From: Gammaproteobacteria bacterium
GTDB lineage: Bacteria; Pseudomonadota; Gammaproteobacteria; Pseudomonadales; Azotimanducaceae
Length of the DNA stretch: 39,760 nucleotides
Assembly: GCA_020832085.1 (NCBI GenBank)
Contig: JAFIFJ010000010.1
Coordinates: 1-39,760 of the forward strand
Direction of reading: 5' to 3'
Positions 31,376 through 39,760 of the stretch are shown here, one piece after another. Positions within the stretch are counted from its first letter, which is position 1. The number at the start of each line of letters is the position of its first letter. Made by a program: the position numbers and the translations under genes. The notes below the pieces were generated by a model, which worked only from the letters and a program-made list of their open reading frames with translations, was not told the DNA's origin and made no database searches.

Positions 31376-33646
31376 TCAGTGCTGTCCCACGGCCGATGCG
31401 GCCGGAGCCGGTTCGTCGGCGGAGGGCGCGGCTGCTGACGATTCGCGAAAGTAGTCCTCAGGCTTGAACACGTCCACTTCCCAGACCGCCAGCACGGCGG
31501 CGTGGGCTTCCCGCAGCTGTTCCGCTTCGGCCTGATTCACGATGCCGGCTTCAAGTGCTGCATCGGCGATCTCGTACTCGGATCCTCCCGGCAGTTGGTG
31601 GGACTTGCGTGCCTTGGCCACGCGCTTGCGCAGCGCCGCTGCTTCCTGGTGCAGGCGGAAGGCCCGCAGCATGCGGCCGGGTCCCGTGGGGCCTTCCTCG
31701 ATCCTGGCGTTGCCTGCGGTCAGGCGCCGGTACTGATCGTTCAGGCTCTGAATGGAGCCTGCCACCGCGGGCAGCAGGCGGTCGGAAGGCCCGTCGGAAA
31801 GCCGGTTCATGCGCAGGAAGAGTGCGGCGGGATGGCGCAGCCACCAACCCACCACCGGTGCTTCGAAGTTGGCGTGAATGCCTTCGAAGGCTTCCTGGAT
31901 GCGGGCCAGGGCGTACTCGCAGGCGTACTGCAGCAGCGGCAGATCCTCCGGCCGTCGGCCTTCCGCTTCATAGCGGCGCAGGGTGGCGATGGCCAGAACC
32001 TGCCAGGTGAGGGCGTCGGCAAAGCGGCCGCTCAGATTGCCTTTGGCCTTGAGTTTGCTGCCGATCAGATACATGGCGAGATCGGCCAGCAGGGCGAAGC
32101 GTGCCGAGGCCCAGGACAGGCGGCGATAGTAGGTGGCGGTGGGTCCCGACACCGGGGACTGGGCGAACAGGGCGCGGGTCGCCCCGAGCGCCTTGGTGCG
32201 CAGCCAGTTGCGCGCGGTGTGTTTCAGCCAGCCGAGCAGTTCACTGCGAAAGGCGTCCACGTCATCGGCTTCCACGGCGTTGACCAGGGCCAGCGCATGG
32301 GGATGACAGCGAGTGGCGCCCTGGCCGAACACGATCAGGGTGCGGGTCATGATGTTCGCGCCTTCCACGGTGATGCTCACCGGAGCGCTGCTGTAGGAAC
32401 TGGCCATCACATTGTTCGGGCCCTGCATCACGCCCGCGCCGGCGAGGACGTCCATACCGTGAATGGCCAGCCTCTGGGCGTACTCGGTGGAGCTGCTCTT
32501 GAGCAGGGCCGAGACCACCGGGGGCTTCTCGCCATGGTCGATGGCGGAGCAGGCGTAGACTCGGGCGGCCTCGAACAGGTAGGTCATGGCTGCGATTTCC
32601 GCGACCTTGCTCTGAATGCCTTCCATCAGGCCGATGGGAATGCCGAACTGGCTGCGCAGCATGGAGTAAGGACCGGTCATGGCCGCCACGTGCTTCATGG
32701 TGGCCACGGCCCCGGCGGGCAGGGAGACGGCCCGGCCACCGGCCAGCTGCTCCATGAGCATGCGCCAGCCCTGGCCGACGTACGCCGGCCCGCCGATGAT
32801 GGCGTCGGGCTCGATCACCACGTCGGTCCCTGAGAACGGGCCGTTGTAGAAACCGTCGCCAATGGGCTGGTGGTGGTTGCCAATAGCAAGACCGGGGATG
32901 TCACGGTGCAGCATGGCGACGGTGATGCCCGGATGCCGGCCCTGCTCGAGCAGGTCATCGGGGTCGTGGAGGTTGAAGGCCAGGGAGATGAGATTCGCCA
33001 CCGGCGCCAGCGTGATGTAGCGCTTGGCGAAGTTGAGGCGGATCTTCGGGTTGCCGTCAGTGTCGGCGAAGACGACCCCCTCGGCCTTGATGGACGCCGC
33101 GTCGGAGCCGGCGGTGAGTTCGGTGAGGCCGAAGCAGGGGACGTATTCGCCGCTGGCGAGCTTGGGCAGATACGCTGCCTTCTGCGCGTCGGTGCCATAG
33201 TGGGCGAGCAGTTCGCCGGCGCCGAGAGAGTTCGGAATCACGACGAAGGTGCCCATGGGCGCGCTGTAGCCGTTGACCTTGGCCATCACGGCGGAGAGGG
33301 CAACGGTGGAGAACCCCCGGCCACCGTGCGCCTTGGGAATCAGCAGGCCCATGAAGCCCTGCTGCTTGATGAAATCAAGCACGTGATCCGGAACGCGCCG
33401 GGTCCGGGCGATCTCGTAAGGATCCACCATGCGGCAGAGTTCCTCCGCCGGACCGTCGAGAAAGGCGCGTTCCTCCCGATTGGGCTGGTCGTAGGCTTCG
33501 GCCAGCATGCGCGCGAAATCCGGCCGGCCGCTGAAGAACTCACCGTCGATCCAGACCGTGCCGGCCTCCAGGGCAAGGCGCTCGGTGTCCGAGATGCGCG
33601 GCAGCATCTGCCGTTGCTGCATGAACTTCATCAGGCGATGGAACAT
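31376..33646 (-). CDS. fadE: Acyl-CoA dehydrogenase, FadE type
   Basis: It catalyses the first oxidation of fatty acid beta-oxidation with FAD. The 756-residue product begins MFHRLMKFMQQRQMLPRIS and has the acyl-CoA dehydrogenase core (GLLIPKAHGGRGFS, FGLTELTAGSDAASI, ITVEGANIMTRTLIVFGQGA). It also has the long C-terminal DUF1974 region that separates FadE from ordinary acyl-CoA dehydrogenases. E. coli FadE (814 residues) has an extra hydrophobic N-terminus that is absent here. AGGAGG lies 5 bases before the ATG. The tail after about residue 735 is Ala/Pro-rich. It ends facing purL across repeat copy A. Confidence 0.92.
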   Translation of the reverse strand: MFHRLMKFMQQRQMLPRISDTERLALEAGTVWIDGEFFSGRPDFARMLAEAYDQPNREERAFLDGPAEELCRMVDPYEIARTRRVPDHVLDFIKQQGFMGLLIPKAHGGRGFSTVALSAVMAKVNGYSAPMGTFVVIPNSLGAGELLAHYGTDAQKAAYLPKLASGEYVPCFGLTELTAGSDAASIKAEGVVFADTDGNPKIRLNFAKRYITLAPVANLISLAFNLHDPDDLLEQGRHPGITVAMLHRDIPGLAIGNHHQPIGDGFYNGPFSGTDVVIEPDAIIGGPAYVGQGWRMLMEQLAGGRAVSLPAGAVATMKHVAAMTGPYSMLRSQFGIPIGLMEGIQSKVAEIAAMTYLFEAARVYACSAIDHGEKPPVVSALLKSSSTEYAQRLAIHGMDVLAGAGVMQGPNNVMASSYSSAPVSITVEGANIMTRTLIVFGQGATRCHPHALALVNAVEADDVDAFRSELLGWLKHTARNWLRTKALGATRALFAQSPVSGPTATYYRRLSWASARFALLADLAMYLIGSKLKAKGNLSGRFADALTWQVLAIATLRRYEAEGRRPEDLPLLQYACEYALARIQEAFEGIHANFEAPVVGWWLRHPAALFLRMNRLSDGPSDRLLPAVAGSIQSLNDQYRRLTAGNARIEEGPTGPGRMLRAFRLHQEAAALRKRVAKARKSHQLPGGSEYEIADAALEAGIVNQAEAEQLREAHAAVLAVWEVDVFKPEDYFRESSAAAPSADEPAPAASAVGQH

Positions 33647-33685
33647 GACATCCTCCTTGCGCCCGCAGCCTGTAGCTGTCTCATC

Positions 33686-34309
33686 CTACGCAGATTGGCC
33701 CTCGCCTGCCGTGGCGTCGGCGCGCGCCCGCCACTCCCGGGCGAGCAGGCCGTAGAACAGCGCGTCCTGCACCTCGCCGGTGACCTGCCAGCGTTCACGC
33801 AGCCGGCCTTCGAGCTGAAAACCCAGCCCTCGCAGCAGCCGGATCGACCCCGAATTGCGGGGATCCACGTCCGCTTCCAGGCGATGCAGGTCCAGGGTGT
33901 CGAAGGCGTAGTCCACCAGCACCGGCAGCATCTCGGCCATGAAGCCATGGCCCCAGGCCGGCCGCGCCAGGGCGAAGCCGATCTCGGCGCGGCGATTGAC
34001 GCGATCCAGATTGCCCAGCGAGCAGGTGCCGATGAGACCGGCTTGATCCCTTCTGACCAGGGCCCATTCCATCAGCTCGCCGCGGCGGCAGTAGTCCTCG
34101 ATTTCCTCGATCAGAGCGACCGCGTCCTCGCGGCAGGTCATGGCCGCTGACGACCAGAAGCGGGTGATCTCGGGATCGGAGAACATGGCGTAGAGGGCAT
34201 CGACATCGCCTGCCTCGAAGGGGCGCAGCTCGAGTCTCGCGGAGGTCAGGCGTGGCAGTTCATTTGGAGACAAGGCAAGGCTTCCGCAGGGGTCGGGGGC
34301 TCGGAGCAT
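33686..34309 (-). CDS. GNAT-family N-acetyltransferase (RimJ/RimL-like)
   Basis: A 207-residue protein with the RimJ/RimL-type pattern: [29 protein letters not shown] at the start (quoted in two parts here: [11 protein letters not shown], then DPEITRFW), the acetyl-CoA loop [20 protein letters not shown], and [23 protein letters not shown]. These enzymes acetylate protein N-termini, amino acids or small molecules; the substrate here is unknown. The start at ATG 34309 is not well supported by a Shine-Dalgarno, and a TTG about 11 codons later is possible. It lies upstream of fadE on the same strand with a 39-base gap, so it may be cotranscribed. Confidence 0.85.
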   Translation of the reverse strand: MLRAPDPCGSLALSPNELPRLTSARLELRPFEAGDVDALYAMFSDPEITRFWSSAAMTCREDAVALIEEIEDYCRRGELMEWALVRRDQAGLIGTCSLGNLDRVNRRAEIGFALARPAWGHGFMAEMLPVLVDYAFDTLDLHRLEADVDPRNSGSIRLLRGLGFQLEGRLRERWQVTGEVQDALFYGLLAREWRARADATAGEGQSA

Positions 34310-34454
34310 GCTCGCTTCGGTGCCTCATGGCGTCAATTGGCGGATGGGACTTCGCTGCGTGGTCCGGCGTCCGCCTGGGCTGGATCGAACGCATCGGCTA
34401 TCATCGCCGGCCACGATGGAAGACGCATGCCAACCGGCCGGGAACGGAGTAATC

Positions 34455-34976
34455 ATGATCTATCGCCTGGGGGACAAGCAGCTCGTCACTGAGGGGGAGC
34501 ACTGGATCGCGGAAACCGCTGTGGTCATCGGTGACGTCCTGCTCAAGACCAATGCCAGTATCTGGTGGGGCGCGGTGCTGCGCGGCGACAACGAGCGCAT
34601 CACCGTGGGCGCGAACAGCAACATCCAGGATGGCAGTGTCCTGCACACCGACTGGGGTTCGCCGCTGGTCATCGGCGACGACGTCACCGTCGGCCACATG
34701 GTCATGCTGCACGGCTGTACCATCGGCAACGGCTCCCTGATCGGCATCGGCGCGGTGATCCTCAACGGCGCCAGGATAGGCCGCAATTGCATCATCGGCG
34801 CCAAGGCCCTGATCCCCGAGGGCAAGGAGATCCCTGACAACTCGCTGGTCATGGGTGCCCCCGGCAAGGTGGTGCGGGAGGTGAGTCCTGAGCAGGCGAA
34901 GATGGTCGGCCTCGGAACCCACCATTACGTAGAGAACTTCCGCCGTTACGGCAAGGACCTGGAGCGCATCGGGTGA
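34455..34976 (+). CDS. Gamma-class carbonic anhydrase family protein (YrdA-like)
   Basis: A 173-residue left-handed beta-helix protein built from hexapeptide repeats (I-G-D-D-V-T-V-G-H..., [20 protein letters not shown]). The metal-binding histidines are His64 (VLHTD), His81 and His86 ([10 protein letters not shown]). Relatives bind zinc or iron, but bacterial YrdA/CaiE proteins often lack measurable carbonic anhydrase activity. GGAG lies 5 bases before the ATG at 34455. The stop overlaps the next gene by four bases; it heads a three-gene unit ending in purT. Confidence 0.92.
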   Translation: MIYRLGDKQLVTEGEHWIAETAVVIGDVLLKTNASIWWGAVLRGDNERITVGANSNIQDGSVLHTDWGSPLVIGDDVTVGHMVMLHGCTIGNGSLIGIGAVILNGARIGRNCIIGAKALIPEGKEIPDNSLVMGAPGKVVREVSPEQAKMVGLGTHHYVENFRRYGKDLERIG

Positions 34977-35179
34977 GCCAGGATGACACAGCGGCACCGC
35001 GTCGCGTGGGTTCCCCCTGTGTGTCGGTCTGCCTGCTGGACGGCCAGGATGTCTGCGTCGGTTGTTTTCGGACCGCTGACGAGATCACCGACTGGGTGAT
35101 GCTCGACGACCCGGGCCGCAGGAAGGTGCTGGAACTCACCCGTGAACGCATGCGGGAGGCCGGAGTGCTGTTCGAATGA
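34973..35179 (+). CDS. DUF1289 small cysteine-rich protein
   Basis: A 68-residue protein with the DUF1289 pattern [20 protein letters not shown] followed by TADEITDW. Four cysteines in two C-x-3-C/C-x-2-C pairs suggest a zinc or iron-sulfur site. The function of the family is unknown. The GTG start at 34973 overlaps the carbonic anhydrase stop, and its own stop overlaps the purT ATG, so its production is coupled to both. Confidence 0.88.
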   Translation: MSQDDTAAPRRVGSPCVSVCLLDGQDVCVGCFRTADEITDWVMLDDPGRRKVLELTRERMREAGVLFE

Positions 35180-36357
35180 CGGCCATCGGCACACCGGGCA
35201 GCGTCACGGCGAAGCGGGTGCTGCTCTGCGGCGCCGGTGAACTCGGCAAGGAAGTGGTCATCGAACTGCAGCGCTACGGCTGCGAGGTGATCGCCGTGGA
35301 CCGCTACGCTCATGCGCCGGCCATGCAGGTGGCTCATCGCAGTCATGTCATCTCCATGCTCGACGGCGCGGCGCTGCGGCGGGTGATCGAAGCAGAGCAG
35401 CCCCATCTCATCGTTCCTGAAATCGAGGCCATCGCCACGGACGAACTGCTGGCGCTGGAGGCCGAGGGTTTCACCGTGGTGCCCACAGCCAGGGCGGCGC
35501 GGCTGACCATGAACCGGGAAGGCATTCGTCGGCTGGCGGCAGAAGAACTCGGCCTGCCCACCTCGCCCTATGCTTTCGCCAGCGACCGCGACAGCTATCG
35601 GCAAGCGGTGGCGGAGATCGGCCTGCCCTGTGTGGTCAAACCCGTCATGAGTTCCTCGGGCAAGGGGCAGTCCCTGGTCCGCTCCGAGGCCGATGTGGAC
35701 AAGGCCTGGGACTACGCGGCCACGGGTGGCCGCGCAGGTGCCGGGACGGTCATCATCGAAGGTTTCATCGACTTCGATTACGAAATCACCCTGCTCACCG
35801 TGCGCCATGCCGGCGGTACCGCGTTCTGCGAACCCATCGGCCATGTCCAGGTGGACGGCGACTACCGGGAATCCTGGCAGCCCCATCCCATGACCGCTGG
35901 GGCGCTGGCGGAGAGTCGGCGCATGGCCGGTGCCGTGACCGAGGCCCTGGGCGGCTATGGTCTGTTCGGCGTGGAGCTGTTCGTGCGCGGAGAGCAGGTC
36001 TGGTTCAGCGAAGTCTCACCGCGCCCCCACGACACCGGCATGGTGACGCTGATCTCCCAGGAACTGTCGGAGTTCGCACTGCATGCCCGGGCCATTCTCG
36101 GCCTGCCCATCCCCGACGTCCGGCAGTGGGGGCCGGCGGCCTCCTGTGTGCTGCTGGTATCCGGGGATTCCGATCAGGTGGCCTTCTCCGGTCTCGATGA
36201 GGCCCTGAAACAACCCGGTACTCAGTTGCGCCTCTTCGGCAAGCCCGAGGTCCGCGGTCAGCGCCGCATGGGTGTGGCTCTGGCGCTGGCCGACGATGTG
36301 GAGGCGGCCCGGGACAAGGCCCGTGCCGTCATCGACGCCATCGAAGTTACGCTGTAG
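35176..36357 (+). CDS. purT: Formate-dependent phosphoribosylglycinamide formyltransferase
   Basis: PurT forms formyl-GAR from GAR, formate and ATP, bypassing folate-dependent PurN. The 393-residue product is full length (E. coli 392) with the ATP-grasp fold: [21 protein letters not shown] at the start (20-residue core [20 protein letters not shown]), [25 protein letters not shown] and [17 protein letters not shown]. It overlaps DUF1289 by four bases and is the end of the unit. Confidence 0.96.
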   Translation: MTAIGTPGSVTAKRVLLCGAGELGKEVVIELQRYGCEVIAVDRYAHAPAMQVAHRSHVISMLDGAALRRVIEAEQPHLIVPEIEAIATDELLALEAEGFTVVPTARAARLTMNREGIRRLAAEELGLPTSPYAFASDRDSYRQAVAEIGLPCVVKPVMSSSGKGQSLVRSEADVDKAWDYAATGGRAGAGTVIIEGFIDFDYEITLLTVRHAGGTAFCEPIGHVQVDGDYRESWQPHPMTAGALAESRRMAGAVTEALGGYGLFGVELFVRGEQVWFSEVSPRPHDTGMVTLISQELSEFALHARAILGLPIPDVRQWGPAASCVLLVSGDSDQVAFSGLDEALKQPGTQLRLFGKPEVRGQRRMGVALALADDVEAARDKARAVIDAIEVTL

Positions 36358-36408
36358 GCCCCACGTTGGGCCTCAAGGCGTGCGTCTCGCCTGCAGCCAC
36401 TCGGGCCG

Positions 36409-36750
36409 TTATCTCCGCGGTCCCAGTACACTGTCCAGGATGTCGGACAGCTGCTTTTGATCGGCGGTCGACAACTGCCCCAGTTTCTTGACGATCCGAT
36501 CTTTCTCCAGGGTGGCGATCAACGGCTTCAGTACAGAAGGCTTGACCAATCCCGCTATCTGCCAGTCCTGCAGCAGGGCTTCGCCAGTGGCGAGCGGTTC
36601 CCGAATTTGGCTGGTGATAGCCATCAAAATCACATCCGGTCGGGACTGATAGGTATCGCTGTGGATGATGACCGCGGGGCGTTGCTTGGCCGCTTGCAGG
36701 TTGGTGAACGGAAATCCCACCAGCACCACTTGGCCGAAGCTATAGTTCAT
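36409..36750 (-). CDS. MazF/PemK-family mRNA interferase toxin
   Basis: A 113-residue protein of the MazF/PemK/CcdB fold. Its signature blocks are GQVVLVGFPFTN, KQRPAVIIHSDTY (conserved Arg) and ILMAITSQIRE. Such toxins cut mRNA at short sites unless neutralised. It starts 11 bases inside the end of the upstream antitoxin gene, a typical toxin-antitoxin overlap. The frame is intact, so activity is plausible. Confidence 0.88.
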   Translation of the reverse strand: MNYSFGQVVLVGFPFTNLQAAKQRPAVIIHSDTYQSRPDVILMAITSQIREPLATGEALLQDWQIAGLVKPSVLKPLIATLEKDRIVKKLGQLSTADQKQLSDILDSVLGPRR

Positions 36751-36940
36751 CGTAAACGGCGTCTTCGTCGTTGTCCCAGAGCTTGGCGAACGAAGGCTCC
36801 GAGGCTTGCGCGTAGTTGTGGCGCAGGCGCCTCTCCCGATCCCGCTGCTGCAGGAAGTCGATGAAGTCGTCTACCTCGGCAAGCCGATCGGGCGTGAGTT
36901 GTCCAAGCTTCTCCTGCACCTGCTTCAGTTGCGGTTGCAT
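36740..36940 (-). CDS. Antitoxin of the MazF-type pair (DUF2281-like)
   Basis: A 66-residue acidic protein. MQPQLKQVQEKLGQLTPDRL and EVDDFIDFLQQRDRERRL resemble DUF2281 antitoxins (L-x-P-x-x-x-x-E-V-x-D-F-I-x-F-L), followed by a Glu/Asp-rich tail that would wrap the toxin. I start at ATG 36940 rather than further upstream because family similarity begins there and GGAG lies 10 bases before it. It precedes and overlaps the toxin gene. Confidence 0.78.
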   Translation of the reverse strand: MQPQLKQVQEKLGQLTPDRLAEVDDFIDFLQQRDRERRLRHNYAQASEPSFAKLWDNDEDAVYDEL

Positions 36941-37023
36941 CTTGGCTGTTCTCCACTCGAGCGTCTGACAGGTCGTGGTCCATGGACAGAGCTTGCATAC
37001 TCTAGCCCGCATCGCTCACCGAT

Positions 37024-38184
37024 TCACGGCTGCGGACGCGGATCTGTGTGGTCGATCTCCACGATTCGATCGTTCAGCAGCAACAGATCGCGCTCGATTC
37101 CGGGCTGTCGGATGCGGCGCTTCATGCTCATCGACAGTGAGAGGATCGGGTCGCTTTCCCGCCAGGTGCTGCCTCCGTCTCGGGTGTGGGCGATGACGTC
37201 CCGAGAATGCCGGTTGGGTCCGCTGGTGGTGCCGCGGCTGACGATCACGCCGAACTCGTCGCTCGAACGGGCGAAGGCGATCCTCGTATACTCATTGACC
37301 AGAACGTTCCAGGTCCGGCCGCCATCGAGGCTGCGAATCAAGGCGTGGGTCGCACCATCGGTGGCGGTTGCCAGGAGCGTCGATTCGGACACGACGACCA
37401 GATCCCACAGGTGCGCGTAGCCGGTCTCGAGTGTCTCGAGGAGATGCCCTTCTGTGTCGAACACGAGGATCGAAGCGTCGGCCCAGGTGAGGTAGAGCTG
37501 GCCTTGGTGGTGACGAAGCGCGAGCGTCGGCGGGGTTTGTGCCTGTGGCGGCACCCCCCTGCTAATCGGTTGCCAGGATTTCCCCCTGTCCTCCGAGCGC
37601 AGCAGGGTGATCGTCGGTCTGGGCGGATTGGAGGTGCCATAGTCAATGTCGAGCTGGAACAACAGGCCGAAGGCCTTGCCGGCGTGGTCGAACACGACGT
37701 CGATGATGTGACCTCGCAGCTCCGGGTAATCCACTCTGAGCCAGGTCGCACCACCGTCTTCCGTGACCAGCGCCGCCGTGCGGTGCTGGCAGGCCTCGGG
37801 GCAGCCCGTGGTCTCGTGGAAAGTGACGAGTCCGCGGTTTTCGTCTTCAAAGGCAATGACGCGCGGGTTACAGCCAGTGTCCAACAACCGTGGAAGCCAG
37901 CTGAGGCCCCCGTCTTTAGTCTTGTAGACGATCGGTGCCTGCCCGCGACGGAGTCCCGTTCCCACGGCGTAGCCGACCATCCCATTCACGAAATGGAGGT
38001 CCGCAAGGCTGTAATCGATGCGCGGCCCGATCCTCAGCTCGTAGTCACTGTGCGTCGGAACCGACTGCGCTTCTGCCACGCTGCCAGCGACAGAGTATTC
38101 ATCGGCCGCGGCGAGCAGCTCGGTGGGCCAGTCGAGCCAGAGGACGGCGGCGAGCGTCACGAGAGGCCAGCGGTTGCTCTTCAT
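37024..38184 (-). CDS. Secreted Asp-box (BNR-repeat) beta-propeller protein
   Basis: A 386-residue protein with a signal peptide (about 1-27, ending LLAAA), so periplasmic or exported. Five Asp-box motifs of the form S/T-x-D-x-G-x-x-W lie at about residues 89-96, 141-148, 197-204, 285-292 and 334-341 (for example TKDGGLSW, SLDGGRTW, TRDGGSTW). This is a sialidase/Ycf48-like propeller. The catalytic Arg triad of sialidases is not evident. It contains scattered cysteines (near 105, 128 and 132). AGGAG lies 9 bases upstream of the ATG. Function unknown; it may be a binding or assembly protein. Confidence 0.8.
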   Translation of the reverse strand: MKSNRWPLVTLAAVLWLDWPTELLAAADEYSVAGSVAEAQSVPTHSDYELRIGPRIDYSLADLHFVNGMVGYAVGTGLRRGQAPIVYKTKDGGLSWLPRLLDTGCNPRVIAFEDENRGLVTFHETTGCPEACQHRTAALVTEDGGATWLRVDYPELRGHIIDVVFDHAGKAFGLLFQLDIDYGTSNPPRPTITLLRSEDRGKSWQPISRGVPPQAQTPPTLALRHHQGQLYLTWADASILVFDTEGHLLETLETGYAHLWDLVVVSESTLLATATDGATHALIRSLDGGRTWNVLVNEYTRIAFARSSDEFGVIVSRGTTSGPNRHSRDVIAHTRDGGSTWRESDPILSLSMSMKRRIRQPGIERDLLLLNDRIVEIDHTDPRPQP

Positions 38185-38248
38185 GGTGTTGCACTCCTGC
38201 TACCTCATTATGGAACATGGAAACGCCTCGATCGAAGGCTCTGTTGTG

Positions 38249-38461
38249 GGCGCATTTCGACTGGATCGAAATGCGTCGCACAAAGTGCGCCGCGAAGCGG
38301 GGCGCGCCATGGATGGCGCGCAACAGCTGGACGGAGCGCAGCGCAGCCTGTGAGGCCCAGTCGCGAAGGCGGCGCAGCCGCCTGCAAGCTCCAAGCCCGC
38401 AGGAAGCCTTCTTGGCGCGGCAGGCAATCGCTCACTACGCTTCGCTTCGTGAGCTCCCACA
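38249..38461. repeat. Hairpin-chain intergenic repeat, copy B (long form)
   Basis: It shares its ends and inner blocks with copy A but carries about 90 extra bases. Inverted repeats follow one another: CGCATTTCGA/TCGAAATGCG (38251-38275, perfect, 5-base loop), CGCAC/GTGCG (38277-38289), CCGC/GCGG (38290-38300), GCGCGCCAT/ATGGCGCGC (38302-38321), GGCGGC/GCCGCC (38368-38382), CCTGC/GCAGG (38381-38403) and GCTCAC/GTGAGC (38430-38454), then TCCCACA. It lies between the divergent propeller gene and leuA. No coding gene is convincing inside it. Confidence 0.7.
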
Positions 38462-38496
38462 GGGGGTTCCGGACCCTCGCTGCGAAGCCTTGCAGC

Positions 38497-38526
38497 TTGC
38501 ACACCGCGACCCCATGAAGTTAGAGT
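38497..38526 (+). promoter_or_regulatory. Candidate promoter of the leu leader and leuA
   Basis: TTGCAC (38497-38502) and TAGAGT (38521-38526) are spaced by 18 bases, directly after the repeat and just before the leader ORF's ribosome site. The -35 match is partial (3 of 6). Confidence 0.35.
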
Positions 38527-38551
38527 TCGCGAAGGTTTCCAGGAGGATCGC

Positions 38552-38669
38552 GTGATCCGCAGTGTCGCCCAATGTGCATTCGATGTTCGCCCCGCAGCCA
38601 TGCGGTTGGCGACGGTCTTTGCTCTGCGCCTGCGCGCCGCCCTCGAACCCGCCTCGCTATTCCTGCGAC

Positions 38670-38692
<23 letters not shown>
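38552..38692 (+). CDS. Candidate leucine-rich leader peptide upstream of leuA
   Basis: A 46-codon ORF starting at GTG 38552 with a near-perfect AGGAGG (38541-38546) 5 bases before it, stopping at 38692, 120 bases before leuA. Eight leucines fall in its last 30 codons, dense near the end (LRLRAALEPASLFLRLPALP, then AF). A short hairpin (38670-38686) overlaps its last codons. This is the arrangement expected of an amino-acid attenuator, but high-GC DNA readily yields Leu/Ala/Arg-rich frames and the leucines are not in a tight run. An in-frame ATG (38600) is a second possible start. Function inferred from position. Confidence 0.4.

Positions 38693-39760
<1,068 letters not shown>

Noticed and set aside
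38249-38461. CRISPR array in the palindrome-rich stretch
   Set aside because: The palindromes differ from one another and there is no regular repeat-spacer unit; no cas gene is present.
37186-38517. A 443-codon plus-strand frame opposite the propeller gene
   Set aside because: The minus-strand gene has a signal peptide, five Asp boxes and a ribosome site; this frame runs on into the hairpin repeat.

Overview
The window is chromosomal DNA from a high-GC, free-living gammaproteobacterium. The evidence is the gene order queA-tgt-yajC-secD-secF, suhB/trmJ, iscR-iscS, ndk-rlmN-pilW-rodZ-hisS-yfgM-bamB-der, xseA, guaB-guaA-tadA-purL, with gammaproteobacterial versions of SuhB, TrmJ, RodZ, YfgM, BamB and FadE. 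A PEP-CTERM protein points to an exosortase-carrying, probably aquatic, sediment or biofilm organism. I cannot place it in a genus from sequence alone.

Layout. 1-923 is an accessory edge: the start of a DUF222/HNH-type gene, an orphan ParD antitoxin whose ParE partner breaks off after about 17 codons, and a tRNA-Leu(CAA) with its promoter. 1084-3477 encodes a lipoprotein with a 5'-nucleotidase fold whose catalytic motifs look degraded. 3500-9021 is a tightly overlapped queuosine and Sec accessory operon. 9043-11373 holds suhB, divergent trmJ, and iscR with a candidate autoregulatory promoter. 11370-20841 is housekeeping: iscS, then ndk to der as one long coupled operon (nucleotide balance, rRNA/tRNA methylation, type IV pilus pilotin, cell shape, His-tRNA charging, outer membrane protein assembly, ribosome GTPase). 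The usual iscU-iscA-hscB-hscA-fdx block and ispG are missing from their conserved places.

20842-22091 is a small insertion with a PEP-CTERM protein, its own terminator and a candidate sigma-54 promoter. 22092-31193 holds xseA (minus strand) and the purine operon guaB-guaA-tadA-purL. 31206-31328 is the first copy of a hairpin-rich repeat. 31376-34309 carries fadE and a GNAT acetyltransferase on the minus strand. 34455-36357 is a three-gene overlapping unit: gamma-carbonic anhydrase, DUF1289, purT. 36409-38184 is accessory again (MazF-type toxin-antitoxin pair and a secreted Asp-box propeller), followed by a second, longer repeat copy (38249-38461). A candidate Leu-rich leader ORF then precedes the 5' part of leuA, which runs off the right edge.

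The most interesting signals are: (1) the PEP-CTERM protein has a single cysteine and a Cys...Gln motif pair like internal-thioester adhesin domains, behind a sigma-54-like promoter; (2) a two-copy hairpin-chain repeat family; (3) a 46-codon ORF with a strong Shine-Dalgarno in front of leuA; (4) iscRS without iscU, with an IscS whose IscU-contacting tail is replaced; (5) a parE stump next to a tRNA-Leu, suggesting an island boundary.
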